Source of the DNA: an uncultured Thermoguttaceae bacterium
GTDB taxonomy: Bacteria; Planctomycetota; Planctomycetia; Pirellulales; Thermoguttaceae
Assembly (NCBI GenBank): GCA_937951625.1
Contig: CALFBP010000001.1
Location: 1 to 64,000 of the forward strand
DNA: 64,000 nt
Direction: 5' to 3'
The notes beneath the pieces are model-generated. The model searched no databases and was not told where the DNA came from. It saw only the letters and a list, made by a program, of their open reading frames with translations. Below are positions 28,096-36,822 of this stretch, piece by piece (position 1 is the stretch's first letter; every line of letters begins with the position of its first letter). Both the position numbers and the translations under genes were made by a program.

Positions 28096-30366
28096 TCAAA
28101 GGTGAAATCGGAAGGTCTGCGACACAGCCCGAAGCAGCCTCGCCCCAAGAGACTGCGGCGCGACAAGGATCTTGGCCTGGCCGCGGGCGCCGGGAAGCAG
28201 GCCCGTGGGCGCTTCTTCAAGGGCCACGCGAACCTGATAGGCCGGGGCTGTCGGGCGCGGCGAACCCGAGCGATCCCGGCGGATCGGCAGATCGCCTGAA
28301 TTGGCCAGCTCTCGCGGCACGAGCTTCATGTCCGTACTGGCCACCTCGACCACCGTTCCACGAAGTAGTAGGCCCGGTTGGGAATCGAGTTTTACCCGCA
28401 CCCGCTGTCCTTGTCGCAAGAACGCCACATCAGCCTGATCCACCACCAAGGCGGCCTCGAAACCCCGAGGCGCGGCCACCTGACAGACCAAAGTTCCGCG
28501 TTCCAGAAACACCCCTCGATTCCTGAGCTCCAACAGTCCGCCGTGCCAGCCGGTCAACGCGCCCCGTTCGAAAGGAGACTGCGGCACGCGCGGCGCGGCA
28601 ATCACCGTTCCAGCAACCGGCGCGCGGAGCACCAAGCGCTGCTGGTCCAACTTCCGTTGACGAAACCGCGTCTCCAGATCGGCCAAGGCTTCCTCGGCGG
28701 CTGGGATTTGCGGGGCCAAGCTGGGGTCGGCCAAAAGACGCAGGCGAAGGTGTTCCAAACGCAATCGCTGTTGTTCCTTTCGGCCCTGCAATTCAGCGAG
28801 TTCGCGGTCGATCTCGGCGTTGGCAAGTCGGGCCAACACGTCTCCCGCGGCGACTTGGGCTCCAGGCGCGACGGCCTCGATCAACCGGCCGGGAACCGAG
28901 ACGTACACCGAGTGCCCCTCCCGAGGTTGAACCACCAGCGGCGCACGAACCCGCATCGGCAACGGAACGACCAAGGCGAGCACCGCCAGGGTCAAGGTTG
29001 CGGCCACTCCCAACGCTGCCCGGCCGGTGCGAATAGGCTGGAGGCTGGTCGGGCGTGACAGCCAGACGCCGAAGCGGACGAGGGGCGCGGCAATCATGCT
29101 CCCGAGAACCACGACAGCCAGCAACGCAGCTAGGACCTGCAAGCCGTGCGGTTTGAGAAAGTGGTGAACGGTCCACAGGATCGCCGCCACGAGCAACCAA
29201 CGGTAGGTGGCCGACGCCAGCCCATAAGCGAACACAAGGCCCCGACGGCGCGGTAGATAGCGGTCTTCCGGCAGCTCGATGCCCAGGAGCCAATAACCCA
29301 GCCAGCGATGCAGCAAGGCCCGGCCGTGCTGGCTCAAGTTGGGAATCTCCAAAGCGTCGGCGAGCACGAAGTAGCCGTCGTAGCGGAGCAGCGGATTACC
29401 GTTGAGAAACACCGTGTTCACCGAGCAGATCACGACGATATTGAGGAACAGCGTGTTCCAAAATCCAGGCTCGCTGAACCACCAGAAAAATAGGGCCACC
29501 GCGGCCAAGAACAGCTCGACCAGAATGCCCGCGGCCGAAATGGCGACGCGATGCCATTTGTTCGGCAACAGCCAGGCGTCGGAGACATCGCAGTACAGGC
29601 AGGGCGTGCCTACCAACAAGAGGAGTCCGATTTCGTGGCACTCGCCGCCGAAGTGCTTGCAGGTCAAGGCGTGGCCGAGTTCGTGGAGGCATTTGACCAA
29701 GGCCAGGGCGACGGCCATCCACAGCAGATTGCCTGCCGTCCAAAAGGCCGAGGCTTGGCCCAACCGCATGGCAAGGACCTCGTATTGCACGCCCGCCAAA
29801 AGCACGGCCGCGATCACGACCAGCGCGCCGGTCGCCAGGAACCAGCCGGAGAAGAGCCAGCCGCAGCGGGGATAGAGCCAGGCGAGCATCGGCTCGGGAT
29901 CGATTCCGCGGAAGCGGATGGCGAGCACATTCAACAGGGCTTCGACCCAAGCCCTGCGCCGCCGCTGCTGGCGGCGGTGGTGCAACGTCTGGCCTTGGCC
30001 GACTGCCTCTGCGACGATCAGTCCCAGATGGTGCAAATGTCCCAAGAAGGCGTGAAGCTGCTCCAGGCCGATCTGTTGGGGCGCGAAGCGTTCCTGGAAT
30101 CGTTTCTGGAGATCGCGGAGACTCGCTTGGCCGTCGAGCCACGTCAAGATGGCGTGTTCCTCTTCGCCCAAATGGAAGTATTTGAGCGACAAAGGGTCTT
30201 TGACCAACCAATACGGAACCGACCCGTAGCACTGGGGAACCATCACCAAGTCGGGCCGAGCACGAAGTCCCAGCGGCCGGTCCGCGGCGGACGAGAACCA
30301 GTCGCGCGGAGCGGGTTTGTGCCGAGACGGCGCTCTTGCGTTCTCCTGTTCCACGGATGGGGCCAT
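28096..30366 (-). CDS. PqqD-like/M50 metallopeptidase/HlyD fusion protein
   Basis: This 756 aa membrane protein belongs to an export locus. Residues about 70-120 resemble a PqqD-type peptide-binding fold (LKYFHLGEEEHAILTWLDGQ, LHHLGLIV). Membrane helices follow, with the M50 zinc motif HELGH at 228-232 and the distal ligand region NPLLRYDGYF (Asp330). Helices continue to about 500. The C-terminal 250 residues form an HlyD adaptor with lipoyl halves (VSVPGRLIEAVAPG, LRAPVAGTVIAAP), a coiled coil and a barrel. Related M50-HlyD proteins (YydH group) are linked with peptide export. The ATG at 30366 overlaps the upstream stop as TGATG and follows GAAGGAAAG. Confidence 0.86.
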   Translation of the reverse strand: MAPSVEQENARAPSRHKPAPRDWFSSAADRPLGLRARPDLVMVPQCYGSVPYWLVKDPLSLKYFHLGEEEHAILTWLDGQASLRDLQKRFQERFAPQQIGLEQLHAFLGHLHHLGLIVAEAVGQGQTLHHRRQQRRRRAWVEALLNVLAIRFRGIDPEPMLAWLYPRCGWLFSGWFLATGALVVIAAVLLAGVQYEVLAMRLGQASAFWTAGNLLWMAVALALVKCLHELGHALTCKHFGGECHEIGLLLLVGTPCLYCDVSDAWLLPNKWHRVAISAAGILVELFLAAVALFFWWFSEPGFWNTLFLNIVVICSVNTVFLNGNPLLRYDGYFVLADALEIPNLSQHGRALLHRWLGYWLLGIELPEDRYLPRRRGLVFAYGLASATYRWLLVAAILWTVHHFLKPHGLQVLAALLAVVVLGSMIAAPLVRFGVWLSRPTSLQPIRTGRAALGVAATLTLAVLALVVPLPMRVRAPLVVQPREGHSVYVSVPGRLIEAVAPGAQVAAGDVLARLANAEIDRELAELQGRKEQQRLRLEHLRLRLLADPSLAPQIPAAEEALADLETRFRQRKLDQQRLVLRAPVAGTVIAAPRVPQSPFERGALTGWHGGLLELRNRGVFLERGTLVCQVAAPRGFEAALVVDQADVAFLRQGQRVRVKLDSQPGLLLRGTVVEVASTDMKLVPRELANSGDLPIRRDRSGSPRPTAPAYQVRVALEEAPTGLLPGARGQAKILVAPQSLGARLLRAVSQTFRFHL

Positions 30367-31268
30367 CACGGCTTTCCTTCGATGACCATGGTTGCCCTCA
30401 TGCCAGGCCGGAGCCGCAACTGGCGGTTCTCGACCTCCGCCCAAATCCGCACTTGGTTATTGACCGGGTCGATTTCAGGGTCCACGAACACGATTTTGCC
30501 TGGCAGTTCCATGTCTGGTCCGTCGAAAAGATTGACGACGAGGCGGACCGGCCTGCCTTGCAAGTCCTCGCGGAGCAGCTCGGTCTTCACGAAGCCCTCG
30601 GCGCGGAGGCGGTCCAGGCGAAGGATTCGCACCACGACTTCGCCCGGCTTGACCCATTCCCCGCGGTGCCGATAAACCTGGACCACCAGGCCCGACAACG
30701 GGGCGACGATCTTGTGCTGGCTCAGCTTCTGTTGGGCCGCCCGCTGCTCGTTTTCCTTCACCTGACGCGTCAAGGCGGCGATCCGCGATTCGTGTTCGGC
30801 CTGCTCGATTTCCAGCCGACCCTTCTCCACCAGCAAGCGAAGGCGGTCGAGTTCCGTCTGCGAGACGCTCTTGGGGTACCGCTGGTTGGTCTCCAGCGAC
30901 CGTTGCAACTCGGCCTCGGCGACCTCCACCGATTTCTTGGCGAAGCGGACATTGACCGTGTTTTCCGCGTTGGCTCGGGCGATCTCGTATTCCAATGTGG
31001 CGCGTTCGACGGCGATCCGCGCCTCGGCATCGTCGATCTCGGCGATCGTCGCGTCCTGCTCCACCATCTGGCCCTCGCCTACGTGGACGGCGGCCAACAC
31101 GCCGGATTCTCGGGCAGGCACGTCAACCTGCTCCACCAGGCGGAGGAGCATGGCGGGGACCTCGATCCGACCCTTTGGGGCCTGGGCCGCCGCGCCCCCC
31201 ACCCAAACGAGAAGACCCGCCGCCATCGCCGCCCGCCCAAAGTTCCTCCGAAAAGAATTTCGCGCCAT
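30366..31268 (-). CDS. HlyD-family periplasmic adaptor subunit
   Basis: This 300 aa exported adaptor has a signal-like N-terminus (FGRAAMAAGLLVWVGGAAAQA). The two lipoyl half-motifs are ESGVLAAVHVGEGQMVE and KIVAPLSGLVVQVYRHRGEWV. They are separated by a coiled-coil hairpin of about 120 residues (VEVAEAELQRSLETNQRYP to KENEQRAAQQKL), followed by a beta-barrel region. It probably bridges inner-membrane components and the outer-membrane channel. The ATG at 31268 follows AAGGA and lies 11 bases after the upstream stop. A TTG at 31283 is less likely. It is the middle gene of a tightly packed three-gene run. Confidence 0.88.
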   Translation of the reverse strand: MARNSFRRNFGRAAMAAGLLVWVGGAAAQAPKGRIEVPAMLLRLVEQVDVPARESGVLAAVHVGEGQMVEQDATIAEIDDAEARIAVERATLEYEIARANAENTVNVRFAKKSVEVAEAELQRSLETNQRYPKSVSQTELDRLRLLVEKGRLEIEQAEHESRIAALTRQVKENEQRAAQQKLSQHKIVAPLSGLVVQVYRHRGEWVKPGEVVVRILRLDRLRAEGFVKTELLREDLQGRPVRLVVNLFDGPDMELPGKIVFVDPEIDPVNNQVRIWAEVENRQLRLRPGMRATMVIEGKP

Positions 31269-31279
31269 CAAGTGGTCCT

Positions 31280-33259
31280 TCAAAATAAGATCCAGGTCCG
31301 CAAGGCATCGATCAGATCATGAAACCAGACGTAGCCGAGCGAGCGGGTCCCGCAATGGATGCGGGCCACGACCGTGGCGCCTGGAACGCGTTCGGGAATC
31401 TCGTCGGCGTCGACGGCCGCCGTGGCCAGGACCACCGCGCCGTCGAGTTCGCTCATTTCGGTCCGTTCGGCCAGTCGGTCCAATTTCGCCCGCAGCACCC
31501 GGCCAGGATTAGTGGCCAAAGCGAAGGACACGTCCAAGGGGCCGTCGCCGCGGGCCTGGGCCTCGGCGAGGTGGCGAATCCGCCGTTCCGGGATGCGAAG
31601 CTCCAAACACCAAGGTCCGGAAAGATCGGCGACCGTCACGAGCGCTTGTCCGCGGCTCACGGGCCGCGCAGCCAACAATTGCTCGGCGTCCCAGGTGAGC
31701 AGTTCGCCGTCGATCGGGCTGCGGAGGAGAAGCTCCGACTCCTGATGCTTGAGGATTTCGTGCTGCGTCTGGAGACTCGCCACGAGGGCACGGAGCTCCT
31801 CCTGCTGGGCCGTCAGTTCGGTGTAGCGCTTGCGCTGAGTCTCGTCCTCGCGCCGATTCAAGAGTTGTTCCGATTCCACCGAGGCCAACCGCTTTCGCGC
31901 GGTTTGAAGCTCTCCCCAGACCCGTTTCAACTCCAACTCCAAAGACGGTTTGCGAAGCACGAGCACAATCTGCTGGGCTGCTACTCGGCTCCCCGTTTGA
32001 GCCCGCAATTCACTCACCACGGCATCGTCCGGGGCGAAAAGATCGCGCATCACCACGGGTTGCAGCTCGCCTCGGGCCTCGACGCTGAAATCGGCCGGCG
32101 TCCAGGCGAGGACTGCCATCAAGGCCGCCAACGCCGCCCAGCCGGCCGCCCAGCCCAGCAGACGCCGCCCCTGACATGCCACTGCGGCCGCCGCCAGGCG
32201 GCGCTGGAACTGCCCGAAAGGCAAACGTTCCAACGTCAAGGCGTTTTGAATCGCCACGGCGCTCTGGGCCGTCAGGGCGGCTGTCATGTTGCGGAGTGCT
32301 TCGTCGGCCGGGCCGAAGAATCGCTCCACCACCAGGCCACCCACGATCTTCCGTTCGCCCGGCTCACCGTCGGAGCGCTCGATGCACAAGGGGAGGATCC
32401 CCAGCCCCCGGGCGTGCGATTCGTCGAGGTATTCTTGGAGTGGGGACTCGAGTTGGGGTGCGAGTTCTCGGTCCGTGGGATACCAAAGCGGTTCGCCAAC
32501 CGCCAATGCTGCCTCGGCGAGTCGTTCCAAAAGGCGGACTGTGTTGGATCGGCGACTGAAGCTCTCGCTGCCGCTGATCGCCACGACCTGGTGCCGTCTT
32601 CGCCGCCGGACAAGCACGCTCACGCGGTCGCAAGAAAGTATGCGCAGCCCTTCGTTGGCGATTGCGTAAGCAACCGATTCCAGATCCAAACTGGCATGAA
32701 TCCGGCGGGAGAAGTCGTCGAGTCGGCTCCAGTGCCGCTGGACAAGCCGCAGCTCGCCAAGCAACGCGCGGCGCTCGTAGTCGGCTATGATTTCGCACAC
32801 GGCCTCCATGAAACGGAGGTAGCCGTTCTGAAGATCGGCAGATGCCCCGGGCCGCGCGGCAAGCTCGAACACTCCGCCCGTTGATTCGTCCACGGTCCAA
32901 GGAACGTAGAGGAGGAGCCAGTTTGTAGGATTCGGAGAGGAGAGATCGGAAGCAACGGGCACACCCGGTCCCATCGCCCTGGCCGATTGGCGGTCCAGTA
33001 CCCACGCCGCGGACATGCGACGCCACCCAGCCACTCGGGGGTCTGCCATCTCCCCCTGCGCACAGCAGCCCACCACGGCCTCGGGCTTCAAATCAGCCAG
33101 GCCCCGTCGTCGCCAACAGGCAGCCCCTCCAGAAGTTGTAGAGGATACCAGGCGCTCAAGGAGGCAACGATAAAACGTTTCGCGGTCTGGCTCTTCCTTT
33201 ACGAGGTTCGCCAGTGCGTCCAGCAACGTGTCGATCTGTTGGAGCACTGCATCGGCCAT
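31280..33259 (-). CDS. GAF-domain/HlyD adaptor fusion
   Basis: This 659 aa protein is predicted to have a cytoplasmic sensory half and a periplasmic adaptor half. Residues about 1-340 read as one or two GAF-like domains (HASLDLESVAYAIANEGLRILSCDRVSVLV, then SAVAIQNALTLERL). One membrane helix is at about 366-386 (LLGWAAGWAALAALMAVLAW). The rest is HlyD-like: a first lipoyl half (LFAPDDAVVSELRAQTG), a coiled coil, a second half (LLLRSPIDGELLTWDAEQL) and a barrel. The layout suggests export gated by a cytoplasmic signal. It is the first gene of the run and divergent from the TolC-like gene. Confidence 0.85.
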   Translation of the reverse strand: MADAVLQQIDTLLDALANLVKEEPDRETFYRCLLERLVSSTTSGGAACWRRRGLADLKPEAVVGCCAQGEMADPRVAGWRRMSAAWVLDRQSARAMGPGVPVASDLSSPNPTNWLLLYVPWTVDESTGGVFELAARPGASADLQNGYLRFMEAVCEIIADYERRALLGELRLVQRHWSRLDDFSRRIHASLDLESVAYAIANEGLRILSCDRVSVLVRRRRRHQVVAISGSESFSRRSNTVRLLERLAEAALAVGEPLWYPTDRELAPQLESPLQEYLDESHARGLGILPLCIERSDGEPGERKIVGGLVVERFFGPADEALRNMTAALTAQSAVAIQNALTLERLPFGQFQRRLAAAAVACQGRRLLGWAAGWAALAALMAVLAWTPADFSVEARGELQPVVMRDLFAPDDAVVSELRAQTGSRVAAQQIVLVLRKPSLELELKRVWGELQTARKRLASVESEQLLNRREDETQRKRYTELTAQQEELRALVASLQTQHEILKHQESELLLRSPIDGELLTWDAEQLLAARPVSRGQALVTVADLSGPWCLELRIPERRIRHLAEAQARGDGPLDVSFALATNPGRVLRAKLDRLAERTEMSELDGAVVLATAAVDADEIPERVPGATVVARIHCGTRSLGYVWFHDLIDALRTWILF

Positions 33260-33559
33260 AAAAGGGCGTTGGTCTGAACCACAAGGGTCCGGTGTACTCC
33301 AGATTAGTGGTTTTTGCTTTTCTTATGAACGGTGGGTCGAAGGTTTGTCATTGTTTGGCCAGGAAATTGCGGCGTTTGAGGATGATGGGAAAGATTAGGG
33401 CTTTACGTGACTTCGGAAGAACTTGGAAGCGTGATCAAGGAGTCTCGTTTCAACTGTCGATTATGACGAAAAAGCCGTATTTGTCGGGAGTTTTGGGCCG
33501 ACGGAATGTAAGGGCCACGAGGCTTTGACCGCGCCCTTCGCCAATATTGCAGGTTGATG
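33260..33559. other. Divergent leader between the GAF-HlyD and TolC-like genes
   Basis: This 300-base stretch is AT-richer than its surroundings. It holds no supported gene and probably carries the two divergent promoters. I could not pick a convincing -35/-10 pair by eye. Confidence 0.4.
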
Positions 33560-35929
33560 ATGGCCAAACGGCTCGGGTGGGCGTTGTTGCTCGCGGGGAC
33601 CGTGGTCCTGATGTTTTCAGGCTGCTTGGTCCGCCGCGAAACTGCGCGCGTGCCGCCTCACACCACCTTGGATTTCAGCCAGAGAGCCTTGGAGACAGAA
33701 TATCCGGACGTCGAGTCGGCGCCGAGCGATCAGGTGGGGGGGCCAGGAAATCCTCGCTCGCTGGAGGACCACGACAAACTCAAATACCAGGACATCACGC
33801 TTCAGGAGGCGATCCAGCTTGCGCTCGAGCACTCTCAGGTCATGGCCGACTTAGGTGGGACAGTGCTGCGTTCGCCCGACACGATGCGAACGACCTACGA
33901 TCCCGCCGTGCAGGAGACCGACCCACAGTTCGGCGTCGAAGGCGCCCTCAGCGCGTTCGACGCCCAATTTGCCTCCAGCTTGCTATTTGAACACAACGAC
34001 CGGCGATACAACAACCGTTTCGTGGGGAATTTGGGGTTCTTCGACCAGGAGTTCAATATCTTTAAGGCGGAAGTCACGAAGCGAGCCGTGACCGGCAGCC
34101 AGTTCACGGTACGCAAGACCGTGGACTTCGACCGCAACAACAACCTTGGCAATCAATTTCGCCAGGGCGCGTGGGATGCGCTGGTCGAAGGCGAGGTCCG
34201 CCATTCGTTTCTGCGTGGCGGTGGCGTGGAATTCAATCGCATTGCGGGCACCAGCGGCCAGAACGGTGTATACAACGGGGTGTTGATCGCCCGCGTAAGG
34301 AGCGACATTTCGCTGGCCGATTTCCAAATGGGCGTGCGCGACCTTTTGGCCAACGTAGAAAACGCCTACTGGGACTTGTATTTCGCTTACCGCGATCTGG
34401 ACACCAAGATCCGTGCCCGCGACTCTGCCCTGGAAACCTGGAGAAGGGTTCACGCCTTGTACAAGACGGGACGCCGAGGCGGCGAGGCCGAGAAAGAGGC
34501 CCAGGCCCGAGAGCAATACTTCCGCTTCGAGTCGGAGGTGCAGAACGCCCTCTCGGGACGCCCACTCGATGCCACCCGAACAAACAACGGCACCAGCCCG
34601 GGCACGTTTCGCGCCGTCCCCGGAGTCTACCTGGCCGAGCGCCGGTTGCGGTTGATCATGGGGCTGCCGCCGAACGGAGATTTCCTCTTTCGTCCTGCCG
34701 ACGAGCCGCCGGTGGCACGTGTTCGCTTTGACTGGCCAGTGGTGATCGACGAAGCCCTCGTCCAGCGTGAAGAACTCCGCCGCCAACGCTGGGAGGTCAA
34801 GCGCCGCGAGCTGGAATTGATCGCCAGCAAGAACAGTCTCTTGCCGTCGTTGGACTTCGTGGGACGCTATCGGTGGCGAGGCTTCGGCGAACACTTGCTC
34901 GACAGCGAACGCGACGGACGGCCCCCGTTTGACAATGCCTTCATGGACCTCACCAGCGGCAAGTTCCAGGAATGGCAGATGGGCCTGGAGTTTTCGATGC
35001 CCTTCGGGTTCCGCCAGGGGCATGCCGCGGTTCGCAACGCCGAACTGCGTTTGGCCCAGGCCCGAGCCCTGCTTCGCGAGCAGGAACTTCAAATCGCCCA
35101 TGACCTGAGCACCGCGGTCAGCGAGCTGGACCGTGCCTATTGGCTGTTGCAGACGGAAACGAACCGTGCCATCGCGGCCCACCAGCAGCTCGAGGCGCTT
35201 TGGACCGCCTATGAGAACGATAAAGCGGAATTCTATGTGGTGCTCGACGCCCAGCGCCGCGCGGCGGACGCCGAGAGCCGCTACCACCAGGCGCGGGTCG
35301 AGTACATCGTGGCGTTGCGCAACGTCCACTTCGAGAAGGGGTCGCTGCTGGCGTACTGCGGCGTGATGCTTGCTGAGGGGCCTTGGCCGCTAAAGGCCTA
35401 TGTGGATGCCGAGCGACTGGAGAGGCGACGTTGGAAGGGGCAACTCAGCACGGATTATCGGCTTGCACTCCCGAACTGGCTGACTCGGGACGATGTTCCG
35501 CGGCCTGACGGAAGCGCCCCGGTGGTGCCCTGGGAGGCCGAGCCACCGCCCGACCCGGGAAAAACCCCACCCGAACCTACCGCCAGCGAGGCCGACGGGC
35601 CCCTCCCGGCTGAGCCTGCCGTGCAAGGAAAGCTGGGCGACTCGCAACCGAAAAACCAAATTGGCCGATCGTCCGATTTGATGCACGAAGCGGTCCCGCC
35701 AAGCCAGCCGGGTCACAAGCCGATCACGCCCGTGCTGCTCGAACAGCCAGCTTCGGCTAAGGAACCAGACCTTGCGGATCGTTTTCTCCGACAGATTGGC
35801 TTTTGGTCTTCGGAGCCCTGTCCCCCGCGGTTGCAACAACCTGAATCGGCGTTGCAAAGCGATCGGCGGCCTGCCCTGCCTTCGCTCGGCGGTCAGCCAC
35901 CGACAGCGCCGCACCCCCTTGGCATGTGA
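33560..35929 (+). CDS. TolC-like outer-membrane efflux lipoprotein
   Basis: This is the outer-membrane channel candidate for the adjacent export genes. It has 789 aa. The signal peptide (LGWALLLAGTVVLMFSGC) ends in a lipobox-like SGC. The body shows outer-membrane efflux repeats: ITLQEAIQLALEHS, a long coiled segment near VENAYWDLYFAYRDLDTK, and a second repeat LRLAQARALLREQELQIAHDLS. The C-terminal 150 residues form a Pro-rich tail unlike typical TolC. TTG, ATG and ATG follow one another at 33554-33560. The last is chosen because AGG then lies 6 bases upstream. It is transcribed away from the adaptor genes, across a 300-base gap. Confidence 0.85.
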   Translation: MAKRLGWALLLAGTVVLMFSGCLVRRETARVPPHTTLDFSQRALETEYPDVESAPSDQVGGPGNPRSLEDHDKLKYQDITLQEAIQLALEHSQVMADLGGTVLRSPDTMRTTYDPAVQETDPQFGVEGALSAFDAQFASSLLFEHNDRRYNNRFVGNLGFFDQEFNIFKAEVTKRAVTGSQFTVRKTVDFDRNNNLGNQFRQGAWDALVEGEVRHSFLRGGGVEFNRIAGTSGQNGVYNGVLIARVRSDISLADFQMGVRDLLANVENAYWDLYFAYRDLDTKIRARDSALETWRRVHALYKTGRRGGEAEKEAQAREQYFRFESEVQNALSGRPLDATRTNNGTSPGTFRAVPGVYLAERRLRLIMGLPPNGDFLFRPADEPPVARVRFDWPVVIDEALVQREELRRQRWEVKRRELELIASKNSLLPSLDFVGRYRWRGFGEHLLDSERDGRPPFDNAFMDLTSGKFQEWQMGLEFSMPFGFRQGHAAVRNAELRLAQARALLREQELQIAHDLSTAVSELDRAYWLLQTETNRAIAAHQQLEALWTAYENDKAEFYVVLDAQRRAADAESRYHQARVEYIVALRNVHFEKGSLLAYCGVMLAEGPWPLKAYVDAERLERRRWKGQLSTDYRLALPNWLTRDDVPRPDGSAPVVPWEAEPPPDPGKTPPEPTASEADGPLPAEPAVQGKLGDSQPKNQIGRSSDLMHEAVPPSQPGHKPITPVLLEQPASAKEPDLADRFLRQIGFWSSEPCPPRLQQPESALQSDRRPALPSLGGQPPTAPHPLGM

Positions 35930-36168
35930 CAATTAGGCCACACCTCAATGGCGCGCGGCGATGCCCGCAGCAAACCCTTAGCCGCGTGAACCTGCCGGCC
36001 GCGAAGTCTTCGTTCCGCGTGCAAGGAAAGCCGCGGGGATGGGCTTCGCGCCACGCATCAAGCGATTTCCCAAAAACGCATGAGCGTCCTTCTCTCGGGT
36101 GCTTTTTGGCACGGGTTCCAGCCCTACTGAAGGCCTCTTGTGCCCAAGCGTTGCCCTCGGCAAGCGAT

Positions 36169-36633
36169 TCACTTTGGGCGGCGCAAGCGCCGAATGAATC
36201 GGCAGCCTACAAGGTACATGGGCACACCCTGTTCGCCGTGCGAACCGAGGGGGTCGGCTGGGGTTTCGACGCTGTTGACGGGTTTGAGTTCTCCCAACGG
36301 AAGCCGGAGCACCGGCACCGCCCGAACAATCTGTGCGGCGACGTACAGGGCGTGCGGAGGGACGCCGAATTCCACCACCAGACTGCTGAAACGCGGTTCC
36401 CCTGAGAACAAAAAGGAGAAGCCTTTCCTTGTCAGGTCGCGGCATTCGACAGGAATGAACTGATCGTCGCTGGGAAATTGCGATCCGTCCCAACGGGCAA
36501 TCCGCTGGGCCGCCTGGAACGGAAGGCGTTTTTCGGTACGTCGATCGAGGATGCTGCCCCCGCGCTGGGTCTCCAGCATCTGATGGATCAAGCAATAGAA
36601 ATTGGCATCCACTTCGCTGCCAACATGGGGCAT
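36169..36633 (-). CDS. PilZ-domain-like protein
   Basis: This 154 aa protein has a PilZ-type pattern: RRTEKRLPFQ (Rx3-4R), VECRDLTRKGFSFLFS (the D-x-S/T-x-x-G strand), and GCRFIRRL at the end of the barrel. PilZ proteins bind cyclic di-GMP to control motility, secretion or polysaccharide. The first arginine motif is present, but the second motif has Thr for Ser, so binding needs testing. It is divergent from trpB, with a perfect palindrome at 36739-36752 between them. The 239-base gap to the TolC-like gene holds nothing I recognise. Confidence 0.7.
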   Translation of the reverse strand: MPHVGSEVDANFYCLIHQMLETQRGGSILDRRTEKRLPFQAAQRIARWDGSQFPSDDQFIPVECRDLTRKGFSFLFSGEPRFSSLVVEFGVPPHALYVAAQIVRAVPVLRLPLGELKPVNSVETPADPLGSHGEQGVPMYLVGCRFIRRLRRPK

Positions 36634-36738
36634 GGCTGACGTGCTCGCAATCCTTAGAAGCTAGGCCCTAGGCTCCGGTGGGCGGGACACCTTGGAATCC
36701 AAGGGCTCTTTTGATGCGTACCATATAAATATGCTCGA

Positions 36739-36752
36739 GGCAAATTTGCCTT
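36739..36752. promoter_or_regulatory. Perfect 14-base palindrome, possible operator
   Basis: AGGCAAATTTGCCT reads the same on both strands. It lies 71 bases before trpB and 106 bases before the divergent PilZ gene, in an AT-rich patch (ATATAAATATG just upstream). The symmetric form suggests a dimeric regulator, but no known site is matched. Confidence 0.4.
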
Positions 36753-36822
36753 GACCCAAGTCGAAAGCCGCCCCACAATCAGTGGGTGATACTCGCCGGA
36801 AATCCAGCACAATGAGGGGCTT

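Noticed and set aside
33983-35329. 448-codon minus-strand frame opposite the TolC-like gene
   Set aside because: It is a shadow of the efflux protein. No signal peptide or motif is present.
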